Shown piece by piece: positions 49,142 to 58,216 of a DNA stretch of 64,000 nucleotides (its first letter is position 1; each line of letters starts with the position of its first letter). The position numbers were made by a program, and so were the translations under genes. The notes under the pieces were generated by a model, which was given only the letters and a program-made list of their open reading frames with translations, was not told the DNA's origin and did not search any database. The stretch is from Phycisphaerales bacterium (GTDB lineage: Bacteria > Planctomycetota > Phycisphaerae > Phycisphaerales > UBA1924): NCBI GenBank assembly GCA_020845755.1, contig JADLFE010000060.1, positions 1-64,000 of the forward strand, given 5' to 3'.

Positions 49142-50038
49142 ATGGCGCGGCGGTTTGACCTGATCGCGATCGACCTGGACGGCACGTTGTTCGACCCCGC
49201 GGGCGCGGTGAGCGACGAAAACGCCACGGCGCTGCACGCGGCACGCGAGGCCGGGATGCGGGTCACGATCTGCACGGGTCGCGGCCTTGTCGAGTGCCAG
49301 CACGCGCTGGATCGCATCGGGCAGTCCGATCCGGTGGTGGTCGCGGGCGGGTCGATGATCGCGTGCCCGGTGCGCAAACGCACGCTCCATCGCTTCTCGA
49401 TCGATCAGGAGGTGGTGCGGCACGCGACGAAGAGCGTGCTGGCGCACGGGCACCCGGCGCTGGTGCTCAAGGACCCGCTCGAGGCGGGGTACGACTACCT
49501 GGTGGTGCAAGGGAACGATCGCATCCCGATCGATCCCGTCACGGCGTGGTGGTTTGAGTCCATGGACGTGCGCGTGCGCTACGCGGCGTCGCTGGATGAA
49601 GACGAGCACCCGGAGCACACGGTGCGTGTCGGCGCGTGCGGATTGTCGGGCGTGCTGGCGCGGATGAAAGCCGAGTTGAACGAGAGTTTCGGCGACAGCG
49701 CGATGATCCATCACTTCCCGGCGGTCGTGGCCCCCCACCACGCGCGCACGACGGAGGATGGGCAGACGCTGCACGTGCTGGAGGTCTTCGACAGGGACGC
49801 GAACAAGTGGTCGGCGATCCGGAAGTTGGCGCATGACTGGGACATTCCCGAGGCGCGGATCGCGGCGATCGGCGATGAGATCAACGACCTGCCCATGATC
49901 CGCGGCGCGGGCCTGGGCATCGCGATGGGGAACGCGGTGAAGGCGGTGAAGGACTCGGCGCGGCGCGAGACGCGGGCGAACACGGAGAGCGGCGTGGCGC
50001 ACGCGATCGGAATGATCTTGTCGGGCCAGTGGCACTGA
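49142..50038 (+). CDS. HAD-superfamily phosphatase (Cof-like)
   Basis: Cytosolic hydrolase of phosphorylated metabolites. The 298-residue product has HAD motif I DLDGTLFDP, motif II in TICTGRG, the C2-type cap domain (residues about 85-205) and motif IV GDEINDLPMIRGAGLGIAMG near the end, followed by the usual gene-family ending. This is the Cof-type C2B arrangement, whose members dephosphorylate sugar phosphates, FMN or PLP; the substrate here is not predictable. A GTG three bases before ATG 49142 is an alternative start; GGGGGGAG lies upstream. It stands alone between the esterase and the lectin/beta-helix gene. Confidence 0.9.
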   Translation: MARRFDLIAIDLDGTLFDPAGAVSDENATALHAAREAGMRVTICTGRGLVECQHALDRIGQSDPVVVAGGSMIACPVRKRTLHRFSIDQEVVRHATKSVLAHGHPALVLKDPLEAGYDYLVVQGNDRIPIDPVTAWWFESMDVRVRYAASLDEDEHPEHTVRVGACGLSGVLARMKAELNESFGDSAMIHHFPAVVAPHHARTTEDGQTLHVLEVFDRDANKWSAIRKLAHDWDIPEARIAAIGDEINDLPMIRGAGLGIAMGNAVKAVKDSARRETRANTESGVAHAIGMILSGQWH

Positions 50039-50242
50039 ACGCGGACGGCTCGCGCTAATGGACGCCGCGCGGGCTCCTCCCTCGCAATGAGCGAGTTGCG
50101 GAGTTGCTATTCATGAGCCGTGTGTTGATGGTGCGACGACCACCGGCCAAATACTCTTGGCAACAGACGCGCCGTGCTGCTAGATTTCCTTCCCGACCGG
50201 CGTGTCTGAATTTGCACGCGGCGGAACAAGGAGCAGGCCGTG

Positions 50243-51718
50243 ATGCAACTGCGGAAGATGCTGGTGGTTGGTGCGATGTCGCTGGGCGGGTTGGCGTCGG
50301 CCCAGACGATCGTTCAAGGCCCGGTAACGAATCCAAACAACGGGCATCGGTACCTGGTGGTGCAGGCGGCGAACTGGACTCAGATGGAGACGTTCGCGCA
50401 GTCGCTGGGCGGGCACCTGGCGACGGTCGAGGATGTGCTCGAGAACTCATGGATCAACACGAACCTGACCAATTCGGGCACTTGGAAGTTGTTCATCGGG
50501 CTGAACGACGTGGCGGTCGAGGGGACGTACGTGTGGGCCGACGGCTCGACGTCTGCGTACCGCTATTGGGCGACGGGCGAGCCGCACTCGGACGACTATT
50601 GCCTGCTGCAGCCGGGATTGGGCGGCAAGTGGACGATGGCGAACGCGACGTATTCGCCGTACGGCGTGATCGAACTCTCCGGCGCGATCAAGGTGCCGGG
50701 AGACTATCCGACGATTCAAGCGGCGGTGGCGGCGGCGTACCCGGGCGCGACGATCGAGGTGCTGCCGGGGACATACACGGGAACGATCGAGATCAACAAG
50801 CCGCTCACGCTCAGGTCGGTGTATGGGGCTGAGACGACGACGATTGATCTGGCATCGACGGAACAAGTGAGGTTTGTACCGGGCGCCACGAGCGGCACGC
50901 TGCTCGACGGCTTCACGATCACGGGTGCGCACGATCTGGCCGCGTTCAAGGCCAACGGCTCGGGTGTGAGCGGACGCGTGACCAACTGCGTCTTCACCGG
51001 TAATCACTGCCCCAATCAATTGGGCGGTGCGATTTACCTCTCCAATGCCTCTGGCACGATGACATTCGAGGATTGCAGGATCGCGGGGAATTCGGCGATG
51101 CTGGCCTCGGGAGTCTTCGCCGGCTCGCCCTCGTGCACGGGAGTCTTTGTGAACTGCCTCTTCACGGCGAACTCGTCTTCGTATGCTGATGTCCACGGTT
51201 GCGTCGAAAGCCAAGGCGGCACGCTCATTCTTCGTAACTGCACAGTTGCCGGAAACAATCAATTGAGCCACGGCATCACGGCGTATGGAGGCGCGACCAA
51301 TCAAGTTCTGGTTCATAACACCATCGTGGATAGGCAGCCGCTTGTGGATCTCGGCGGAGTCATCACGGCCACGTACTCGAACATCGCGGGCGGCTGGGCG
51401 GGCGTCGGGAACTTCGACGCTGATCCGAAGTTCTTAGGAGGCGGGAACTACAGCCTGCGCGGCGATTCTCCCTGCATCGACGCGGGAAACGTGTTCGACT
51501 ACAGCGGATTTGGCGGCGCGATCGATCTTGCGGGCAATCCGCGCGCGAAGAACGATCCGAATGTGATGGATACTGGCGTGGGCGTGCCGCCCATCGATAT
51601 CGGCGCCTACGAGTTCCAGCCGCTCGATCCCAATTGCCCGGCGGACTTCAACGGCGACGGGTTCGTGAACGCCTTGGACTACGACGAGTTCGCGGAGCAC
51701 TTCGAGGAAGGGTGCTGA
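50243..51718 (+). CDS. Exported C-type-lectin-like plus beta-helix protein with a single dockerin repeat
   Basis: The product has about 491 residues: a signal peptide (MQLRKMLVVGAMSLGGLA then SAQ), a C-type-lectin-like domain (RYLVVQAANWTQMETFAQSL, GGHLATVEDVLENSWI, FIGLNDVAVEGTYVWADGST, YWATGEPHSDDYCLLQ), a parallel beta-helix starting at IKVPGDYPTIQAAVAAAYPG (residue about 152 onward) and a C-terminal dockerin. Unlike most neighbours it has only one EF-hand-like repeat (CPADFNGDGFVNALDYDEFA), ending Glu-Glu-Gly-Cys. Lectin-like domains of this type often bind carbohydrates or proteins. AAGGAG lies upstream of the start, which may be GTG 50240 or ATG 50243. Confidence 0.88.
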   Translation: MQLRKMLVVGAMSLGGLASAQTIVQGPVTNPNNGHRYLVVQAANWTQMETFAQSLGGHLATVEDVLENSWINTNLTNSGTWKLFIGLNDVAVEGTYVWADGSTSAYRYWATGEPHSDDYCLLQPGLGGKWTMANATYSPYGVIELSGAIKVPGDYPTIQAAVAAAYPGATIEVLPGTYTGTIEINKPLTLRSVYGAETTTIDLASTEQVRFVPGATSGTLLDGFTITGAHDLAAFKANGSGVSGRVTNCVFTGNHCPNQLGGAIYLSNASGTMTFEDCRIAGNSAMLASGVFAGSPSCTGVFVNCLFTANSSSYADVHGCVESQGGTLILRNCTVAGNNQLSHGITAYGGATNQVLVHNTIVDRQPLVDLGGVITATYSNIAGGWAGVGNFDADPKFLGGGNYSLRGDSPCIDAGNVFDYSGFGGAIDLAGNPRAKNDPNVMDTGVGVPPIDIGAYEFQPLDPNCPADFNGDGFVNALDYDEFAEHFEEGC

Positions 51719-51977
51719 GGAAGCACGCGAGGGCTCGGCAAGACCAACCGGGTTATGAGGGCAAGTCCCTCAGACGGCACCCGCGACATTCCGGGGAGGA
51801 GGTATCGCGTTGCGCACAACGGATACTGACGCTCAAGATGTGCAAAATGTGCGCCAATCTGAGCAAGGGATTGTTCGGGTTGGCGGCCTGTGGCATGAAT
51901 AGATCCGCAGGGAAAAATACGACTGTTGTATCCGTTGTTGGATCGAAGAATTCCTCAAAAGATGGTGCGATTGCAAC

Positions 51978-52006
51978 TTGCTCATATGGGCGGTGGTTGC
52001 TATACC
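51978..52006 (+). promoter_or_regulatory. Sigma70-type promoter upstream of the RRM protein
   Basis: TTGCTC (51978-51983), a 17-nt spacer, and TGC-TATACC (-10 at 52001-52006) form a good promoter with an extended -10. It would give a 5' leader of about 110 nt. The preceding stretch from 51719 shows no gene. Confidence 0.55.
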
Positions 52007-52120
52007 TGAGTGTAGGTGGGGCTGGCCAATCGGCCCTAATGGACCACGGCCGAGTTCGCCCGGGAGTCAGCAGGGGTTCACAGTAACGCGTGTATTTCTC
52101 GGGCGAGGATCTGGTTGGCA

Positions 52121-52552
52121 ATGGTCAATATTTACGTCGGTAATCTGCCTTACACCACCACGGACGCTGAACTCACCGAGCTGTTTTCGCAGCACGGCAA
52201 TGTGCGTCGCGCCAGCGTGATCATCGATCGCGAAACCGGGCGCTCACGCGGGTTCGGATTCGTCGAAATGGAAGACGCGACCCAGGGCAACGCGGCCATT
52301 CAGGCGATGAACGGGCAGGATATGGGTGGCCGGAAACTGATCGTGAATGAAGCCAAGCCGCGTGAACAGGGCGGCGGCGGCGGTGGTGGTCGCGGCTTTG
52401 GCGGCGGCGGCGGAGGTCGCGGTGGCTACGGCGGCGGCGGTGGTGGTCGCGGCTTTGGCGGCGGCGGCGGAGGTCGTGGTGGCTATGGCGGCGGCGGAGG
52501 TCGCGGGGATCGCGGGGAACGTGGCGGCGGGCGCGACGACGGCGGCTGGTAA
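52121..52552 (+). CDS. Glycine-rich RRM RNA-binding protein
   Basis: Cytoplasmic RNA chaperone-like protein of the bacterial Rbp type. The 143-residue product has one RNA-recognition motif: RNP2 is VNIYVGNLPY and RNP1 is RSRGFGFVEMED, with EAKPRE closing the domain at about residue 80. The remaining 60 residues are Gly/Arg-rich repeats of GGGGGGRGFGGGGGGRGGY. ATG 52121 matches the usual family start; a TTG two codons upstream has a better-spaced GAGGA and may also be used. Cold- or stress-induced expression is known for relatives and would fit the long leader, but no cold-shock element was recognised. A terminator follows. Confidence 0.92.
   Translation: MVNIYVGNLPYTTTDAELTELFSQHGNVRRASVIIDRETGRSRGFGFVEMEDATQGNAAIQAMNGQDMGGRKLIVNEAKPREQGGGGGGGRGFGGGGGGRGGYGGGGGGRGFGGGGGGRGGYGGGGGRGDRGERGGGRDDGGW
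52382..52495 (+). repeat. Tandem 57-nt repeat in the RRM protein gene
   Basis: Two direct copies (52382-52438 and 52439-52495) of a 57-nt unit encoding the 19-residue Gly/Arg block differ at only a few third-codon positions. Slippage or unequal recombination here would change tail length in 19-residue steps. Confidence 0.8.
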
Positions 52553-52587
52553 TCCGCTTTTCGGACGCTCTTGATCCAGCACTTCAG

Positions 52588-52612
52588 GCCCCGGACTCTC
52601 CGGGGCTTTTTC
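52588..52612 (+). terminator. Rho-independent terminator after the RRM gene
   Basis: GCCCCGGA (52588-52595), loop CTC, TCCGGGGC (52599-52606), then a run of five T. It begins 35 nt past the stop codon. Confidence 0.88.
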
Positions 52613-52713
52613 GTTGGGAATCATGATCTCGATTCGGCTTGGAGTCCGGGGCTTCGGCGTGTAAGGTGGAGGCGATACGGACTGACTATTCACCGCTCTT
52701 GAGGAGATGCTCG

Positions 52714-53403
52714 ATGTCAATCTGCGCTCGCTCCGTGGTGGCTCTGGTGGCGCTGGCCACGCTCACATCCGCGGCCAAGGCGGACGATCAGGCGGTGATC
52801 AATCTCGCTGGTCTGAAGATCAAGAATGCGACGAACCAGAGCAAGTCCAGCGCACCGGACACCGTCGACGCCGGTCCGAGATATGCGTACGTCATCGACG
52901 GGATGGTGAAGGGCGACAGCGGGCTGCTTGCGGCGCTGTATCCATCCCCCACCGCTCTGGCGACCGTGCTGGAGTCTTTCCAGCCCGGCGCGTCGGAGGC
53001 GCTGACAGGCGCGGTGAACAACCTTGCGGGCACGCACCCGGTGGTGCTGCTCGACCAGACCTTCAGCGGTACGACGGTGATCGCGAGCGTGACGGTCAAT
53101 TTCAGCGCGCGATTCACGGTGGGGATCGACGCCGGCAACGCCGCGTATTTCAGCCTCACGAGCGTGGTGATCGATCCGTCGTTCCTCGTGGGGAGCATGT
53201 CGTTCACGAGCGGGACGGCGACGATCCGTCGCGTCGCGTGCGCCGCGGACATCAACGCCGATGGGTTCGTGAACGCGCTCGACTATGACATGTACGCCAG
53301 TTGGTTCGAGATCGGCTCGTCCCTGGCGGACTTCAACGGCGATGGATTCGTGAACGGGCTGGACTACGACGAGTTTGCATCGCGCTTTGAGGTCGGGTGC
53401 TGA
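52714..53403 (+). CDS. Small exported GC-dockerin protein
   Basis: The 229-residue product has a signal peptide (MSICARSVVALVALATLTSA then AKA), a beta-rich mature domain without recognised family (LLDQTFSGTTVIASVTVNFS is typical) and two dockerin repeats (AADINADGFVNALDYDMYAS and ADFNGDGFVNGLDYDEFASR) ending Val-Gly-Cys. GAGGAG lies 8 nt before ATG 52714. The next dockerin gene starts 50 nt after its stop, so the two may form an operon. Confidence 0.88.
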   Translation: MSICARSVVALVALATLTSAAKADDQAVINLAGLKIKNATNQSKSSAPDTVDAGPRYAYVIDGMVKGDSGLLAALYPSPTALATVLESFQPGASEALTGAVNNLAGTHPVVLLDQTFSGTTVIASVTVNFSARFTVGIDAGNAAYFSLTSVVIDPSFLVGSMSFTSGTATIRRVACAADINADGFVNALDYDMYASWFEIGSSLADFNGDGFVNGLDYDEFASRFEVGC

Positions 53404-53453
53404 GAGGCGGGCGGAACAGGACGCGGCGGCGCGGCCAACAGGAAGGGAGCGGC

Positions 53454-55091
53454 ATGTCGATTCGTGCGATGCTCGGAGCGTGCGGGTTGGCCGCGGGTGT
53501 GTGCGGTTTGTCCGGCACGGCCGCGGCGCAGGCGGAACTCTACATCTCGGAGTACAAGTATCAGGACGCGCAGATGTCGGCGGTGCGGACCGACGGCACC
53601 ATGCCGCGGACGATGTTCGCGCTCTCGCCGTCGCTGTGGTTACCGATCGGGATCGCGTATCGTCCGTCGACGGGGCGGCTGTTGTGGATGGACTCGGCTG
53701 GATCGAGCGACGTGATGTCGGCGACGACGGCGGGCGCCTCGCAGCAGACGCTGGCGACGGTGCCGGGCTTCTGCAAGGGCGTGTCGCTCGATGGGCAGGG
53801 GCGGATTTACTTCGGCTCTGACAACACGGTGCAGCGCGTCAACGCCGACGGGAGCGGACGCGTGGTGCTGTTCACGTCGGCGATTTCCTATCCGGTCGGG
53901 GCACCGTACGTCGACGCGACCAACGGGCATGTGTACTTCGGCGACGACGGCGAGATCAAGCGGATCAATCTTGATGGCACCAACCTGAAGATCGTGATCC
54001 GGGGCATCAGCCAGGCGCGGGCGATCGCGCTCGACATCGCCAGCGGCCGCATCTACTGGATCGACGCCGACACGATCTCGGACTACATCGGGCGGGCCCG
54101 GCTCGACGACACGCAGTTCACGCACCTGATCGACGGATCGCCCAGCGTGGTGCAGAGCAGTGGGCTGATCGACTTTGTTGTTCATCCGGCGGGGAACGCG
54201 GTGTATTTCGCGGATGAACTGCTCGACAAGGTGTTCAAGACCGACCTGGCCGGCGCGGGAAAGCAGATGATCTTCGCGAGCGTGAATGATCGCTCGCCGT
54301 CGGGACTTTCGCTCGACACCGGGCCGATCGCGCAGGCGCTGCACGATGTTGACCACAACGGCGTGGCGGACGATGTCGATATCGCGGGCGGGGCGGCGGA
54401 CTGCGACAACAACGGCGTGCCGGACAGGGCGCAGGTGAAGCCCTGCGAGCAGTTGAATCTCCTGCTCGACCACGGCTCGAACGCGGCGATCTCGAGCGGT
54501 CACTCGATCGGGAGCGTGAGCCTGTGGCAGATGCTCCAGCCCTTTGATGTGCCGGGCGGCGGATGGGACATCGACCGGATCGGCATGGACGGGTTCACGG
54601 TCAACTACCACGACGGCTCCGGGATGGATGTCGCCCTGTTCCCCGACGACGGCTCGGGCCAGTATCCCGACGAGACGGGCGCACCCATCGCGACGACGAC
54701 CATGAACTTCCGGTTCAACATTAACAAGGTGAACTGGCAGTACGCGCCGATGAAGGTGACGCTCACGCCCGGGCGGTACTGGGTGCGTGTGATCGGGCAC
54801 GTGCCGACGGTGTATCAATCATCGCCGAATCGCGGGTTCAGCGGGCTGGGTGCGTGGGCCAGGACGGGGTCGGGGAGTTATGTCAGCGTATCGCCGATGG
54901 CGCTGCGGCTGATCGACGACCCGGGATGCCCTGCGGACTACAACGGGGACGGCTTCGTCAACGCGCTGGACTACGACGAATTCGCCGGGCGGTTTGAAGA
55001 GGGCGAATCAGGCGCGGACTTCAATCACGACGGCTTCGTCAACGCGCTGGACTACGACGAGTTCGCGGAGCACTTCGAGGCGGGGTGCTGA
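53454..55091 (+). CDS. Exported YWTD-like beta-propeller protein with GC-type dockerin
   Basis: The 545-residue product has a signal peptide (MSIRAMLGACGLAAGVCGLS then GTAAAQ). The region of about residues 60-280 has repeated propeller-like strands such as IYFGSDNTVQRVNADGSGRV, VYFGDDGEIKRINLDGTNLK, IYWIDADTISDYIGRARLDD and VYFADELLDKVFKTDLAGAG, typical of LDL-receptor YWTD or NHL-type propellers. An Asp-rich segment (DVDHNGVADDVDIA) and a beta-sandwich follow, then two dockerin repeats (CPADYNGDGFVNALDYDEFA and DFNHDGFVNALDYDEFAE) ending Ala-Gly-Cys. GGAAGGGAG precedes the start. It probably forms an operon with the small dockerin gene. Confidence 0.9.
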   Translation: MSIRAMLGACGLAAGVCGLSGTAAAQAELYISEYKYQDAQMSAVRTDGTMPRTMFALSPSLWLPIGIAYRPSTGRLLWMDSAGSSDVMSATTAGASQQTLATVPGFCKGVSLDGQGRIYFGSDNTVQRVNADGSGRVVLFTSAISYPVGAPYVDATNGHVYFGDDGEIKRINLDGTNLKIVIRGISQARAIALDIASGRIYWIDADTISDYIGRARLDDTQFTHLIDGSPSVVQSSGLIDFVVHPAGNAVYFADELLDKVFKTDLAGAGKQMIFASVNDRSPSGLSLDTGPIAQALHDVDHNGVADDVDIAGGAADCDNNGVPDRAQVKPCEQLNLLLDHGSNAAISSGHSIGSVSLWQMLQPFDVPGGGWDIDRIGMDGFTVNYHDGSGMDVALFPDDGSGQYPDETGAPIATTTMNFRFNINKVNWQYAPMKVTLTPGRYWVRVIGHVPTVYQSSPNRGFSGLGAWARTGSGSYVSVSPMALRLIDDPGCPADYNGDGFVNALDYDEFAGRFEEGESGADFNHDGFVNALDYDEFAEHFEAGC

Positions 55092-55429
55092 GGGGAAGTC
55101 ATCAGTGACCAGGCATCGGGCGTTCGAGGGGGCTCTCTTCGAGCCGAGCGTCACGCACCGCACCACTGCCATGGAATGGGCAATGGGACAGCGTTACGCG
55201 TAAGCCGGGTCCGCTCTGTTTAAACCCTGAATGTCACGCCGAGCGATCGGCTGGGGCTCTCATCGCTGCTTGATTTGTGTGATTTTTCTCCGGCGCCGTT
55301 TTTCGCGCCGTTTATTCATTTTTGTGCACAATCGCGCGCGCGGATGGAGTTTCTGTAGGTGCGAGGCCGGCTTCACGATCCGCATCGGCGGGTTGGGGGG
55401 TTGTCTTGCCGCCCTGGAGGCTGAACATC

Positions 55430-55576
55430 ATGCGAACCGAAGATCGTGCGTCTATGACCCTCTTGCTCGCGGTATGCGGGCTGGCGTGTTCCTCGGAGAA
55501 GGAACAGGAGATCATCGCCGGGCCGTTGAGCCGCGGGAACAGCCAGTACCACCTGACCTCGTTGACATCTTGCTAG
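55430..55576 (+). CDS. Possible 48-residue lipoprotein or truncated exported protein
   Basis: Not recognised. ATG 55430 is preceded by GGAGG (spacing 9). The product starts MRTEDRASMTLLLAVCGLAC and has a lipobox-like Leu-Ala-Cys-Ser, then only about 27 residues before a stop. It may be the remnant of a longer exported gene or a small lipoprotein. The preceding 55092-55429 stretch holds no gene I can recognise. Confidence 0.35.
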   Translation: MRTEDRASMTLLLAVCGLACSSEKEQEIIAGPLSRGNSQYHLTSLTSC

Positions 55577-55664
55577 GTGACGATAGAGGCCATTCAACAT
55601 TGTCAGGGATCATCCGATCCCGTGCTGATGGCCTCGTAGAAGTAGATATGAGAAGGAGTGACTC

Positions 55665-56456
55665 ATGAACCGTCTCGTTTCGATCGGTGTGGCCATGATC
55701 TGCGTCGCGGGGGCCGCGCACGCCAGCGTTGTTTCGATCTCCACGACTCGCGCCGGATCCACCTACCGCAATACGAATCAGCCGGGAGCCCCGGTGTTCG
55801 CGATGGAGCCGCACTCGCCGCTTCTCGTGGTCCGCGGGGGCAGCAACATCCACCGTGGCTTCATGGTCTTTGACCTCTCGGCCGTGCCGACCGGGGCGGA
55901 GATCACGTCCGTCACGTTCGCGTTCACGCAGCAAAGCACGGCTGGCACGCCCACCATGGAGGTGTGGGGAGATTACCAGAGCGGCGAACTGGCGTACGAC
56001 ACCTATTTCCCGCTCGGCGGCCTCTCCGGCTGGACGCAGGTGTACTCGAATGACACACCCTTCCATTCCATGACCAACGACGGCTCCCTGTTCGGGCAGG
56101 CGCAACTCACCAACGGCGATGGATTTCCCCGCGACATCACGCTGAATGGTGCGGGAACGCTGGCCTATTTCCAGTCTCAGATCGGGAGCGACGTTCTGCT
56201 GTTCTGCCGACTAGCGCACGACATGGACTACTACGACGGTGCACACGGCAACGGTTCGACCCCACGCCCCACGCTCCGCGTGGAATACGTCTGCGCCGCG
56301 GACTTCAACCACGACGGGTTCGTGAACGCGCTGGACTACGACCAGTACGCGGAACTGTTCGAGTCGGGCGATCCGGGCGCGGACTTCAATCACGACGGCT
56401 TCGTGAACGGCCTTGACTACGACGCGTTCGCAGAACCCTTTGAGGCGGGGTGCTGA
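55665..56456 (+). CDS. Exported DNRLRE-like domain protein with GC-type dockerin
   Basis: The 263-residue product has a signal peptide (MNRLVSIGVAMICVAGAAHA), a beta-sandwich resembling DNRLRE domains (RGFMVFDLSAVPTGAEITSV then FAFTQQ; usually a carbohydrate-binding or structural module) and two dockerin repeats (AADFNHDGFVNALDYDQYAE and DFNHDGFVNGLDYDAFAE) ending Ala-Gly-Cys. AGAAGGAG lies upstream of ATG 55665. It converges with the transglutaminase-like gene. Confidence 0.88.
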   Translation: MNRLVSIGVAMICVAGAAHASVVSISTTRAGSTYRNTNQPGAPVFAMEPHSPLLVVRGGSNIHRGFMVFDLSAVPTGAEITSVTFAFTQQSTAGTPTMEVWGDYQSGELAYDTYFPLGGLSGWTQVYSNDTPFHSMTNDGSLFGQAQLTNGDGFPRDITLNGAGTLAYFQSQIGSDVLLFCRLAHDMDYYDGAHGNGSTPRPTLRVEYVCAADFNHDGFVNALDYDQYAELFESGDPGADFNHDGFVNGLDYDAFAEPFEAGC

Positions 56457-56494
56457 GGGAGAAAGCATCGGGCAACGGCAAGCCGATCTCATCG

Positions 56495-56566
56495 CGGACT
56501 GGTGCGCGCGCCGCACGCACCTGTTGTGCGCACGAAGTTTAGTGCGTTCAGCAGGGCACCAGTCCG
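56495..56566. repeat. 11-bp inverted repeat abutting a convergent gene end
   Basis: CGGACTGGTGC (56495-56505) and GCACCAGTCCG (56556-56566) are perfect inverted repeats with a 50-nt loop containing further short self-complementary GC segments. It fills the gap between the convergent 55665 and 56567 genes and touches the latter's stop codon. It could stabilise transcript ends; there is no T-tract. Confidence 0.5.
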
Positions 56567-58018
56567 CTATTCCTGCTTCGGAGGGGTCTTGCGGACCTTG
56601 TCCTTGGGGATGTGAAGATCCTGGAGTTGCTTGAGCAGTTCCGCTTGACGGGCTTCCTCGGCCTTGCGCTCGATCTCGGCGATCTGCTCGGGCGTCAGTT
56701 CGGCGGGCATGCCGGGCAGGGCTTCTTTCTGCTCGGGACGAACGTACGGGATCGCCCTGATGCCCTGATCGCGTGCCTCGTTGATGAGCACCTGCAGATA
56801 CAGGAACTCGCCGGAGGTCATCTTCTGGATGTCGGCCTCGAGATTTTTGGTGCCGACGCCCAGGGCGCCGTCGAAACTGGCGACCGAGGCCTGGTCGAAG
56901 GTGGTCTCGTCGCCCAGGAGCGCGCGGAGTTTCTTGGTTCGCTCGAACTCTTCCTTGCGGGCCTGACCCATCATGGTGGTCTCGAGGCCCACCATGTGCT
57001 CGCGATTGGCGTCGGTGAAGAAGCCGATGTAGCAATGTTTGGGGGTGAGCATCAGGAACGTATCGATGCCGATCTTGCGGAGAACGGAGGCCATGAGCAC
57101 GCTCCCGTCGACGCAATTGGCCTGCTTCATATCGAATGATTCATCGAGGAATCGCACGTGCTGGCTGGGGACGCGGTCTTCGCGGCTCGAGACGCGGGAG
57201 ATGTCCGAATAGGTGATGCCACGCTGCTGGAGCACGTTCCACACGGCGAAGACCTGCTTGAGCACTTCGTCGACCGAACCGGCCTGATATCCCGTGAAGT
57301 TCTCGATCGTCCGCGAATCGATCGCCTGCTTGAGGATCTGATCGACCCAGGGATGGTCCTCGTTGACATACGATGCGAAGAGGAAACTTATGTTGTGGGC
57401 GGTCATCTGCCCGTTCTCGTCCGGGGGTGAGAGGTGCAGGTAGGGGCAGTCGTTGATGGTGTGGAGCGTGCAGGTCTGCACGTCTTCCTCGACCTCGCCG
57501 CCGTCCAGTTGGACCTTGAAGACCACGTTGACGGGGAGCGGCTGGCGGACGCGCGAGAGTTCCTTGTATTTCCAGCGGATCTTGGGCGCCACGCCGTAGG
57601 TCGCGCCCCGGGACTTGAGCACTCCCTTGAACGTGCTGGGGTCCATGACGTCGGGGCACTCGATGGTGACCTTGATGGGCGTGTCGTCCTTGGGGGCCTT
57701 GACCATGACGTAGAGCCAGCCGTCGGGATCGCCGAGTGACTGCTCGATGGTCTTGATTTCAACTTTGATCTGCTCGAGCGTGGGAAGTTCGGAAGGCACG
57801 TCTGGTGCTTCGCCGGCCTTGGCGGTCGCCATCGCGATGATCATCGACGGATAAAACTGGTTGCATGGCTCGACGTGGCACGTCCAGACGTCGGACGTGA
57901 CGTGGCGCGGCGTCGATTCCCGTTCGGGCGCGGCCGGGGCGAGGCGAACAGAGGCGGGGGCGCGAACTGCGACAAGTGAACCCACGGCCGCGACGATGAG
58001 CGCGAGGCGAACGAGCAT
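56567..58018 (-). CDS. Exported protein with a transglutaminase-like core
   Basis: Not firmly recognised. The 483-residue product has a signal peptide (MLVRLALIVAAVGSLVAVRA). A region of about residues 255-350 resembles bacterial transglutaminase-like domains: ITYSDISRVSSRE, then KQANCVDGSVLMASVLRKIG, where Cys would be the nucleophile, and LTPKHCYIGFF, where His would be catalytic. A third acidic residue cannot be placed. The C-terminal 50 residues are a charged helix ending in basic residues. GGAGG lies 7 nt before ATG 58018. There is no dockerin. Proteolysis or protein cross-linking are the possible roles. Confidence 0.75.
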   Translation of the reverse strand: MLVRLALIVAAVGSLVAVRAPASVRLAPAAPERESTPRHVTSDVWTCHVEPCNQFYPSMIIAMATAKAGEAPDVPSELPTLEQIKVEIKTIEQSLGDPDGWLYVMVKAPKDDTPIKVTIECPDVMDPSTFKGVLKSRGATYGVAPKIRWKYKELSRVRQPLPVNVVFKVQLDGGEVEEDVQTCTLHTINDCPYLHLSPPDENGQMTAHNISFLFASYVNEDHPWVDQILKQAIDSRTIENFTGYQAGSVDEVLKQVFAVWNVLQQRGITYSDISRVSSREDRVPSQHVRFLDESFDMKQANCVDGSVLMASVLRKIGIDTFLMLTPKHCYIGFFTDANREHMVGLETTMMGQARKEEFERTKKLRALLGDETTFDQASVASFDGALGVGTKNLEADIQKMTSGEFLYLQVLINEARDQGIRAIPYVRPEQKEALPGMPAELTPEQIAEIERKAEEARQAELLKQLQDLHIPKDKVRKTPPKQE

Positions 58019-58216
58019 GCAATCCTCCAGGGTCGAGAATGATACGCCGACGAGCCGCGGACGCCCGGGGACCGGGCGTCACGTGACGCGGGTGATGCAG
58101 AGTTCTCGGACATAGATCGCGGGGCGGCCGGGCTCCATGGCGCGAAACGAGGGAGAGACGTCGGGGGGCGTATCATGGATCGCCGCGGGAATAGGCCCTG
58201 CGGCGTGGAGATGATC

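Noticed and set aside
52382-52495. CRISPR-like repeat
   Set aside because: The two units are directly adjacent without spacers and lie in frame in a Gly-rich coding tail.
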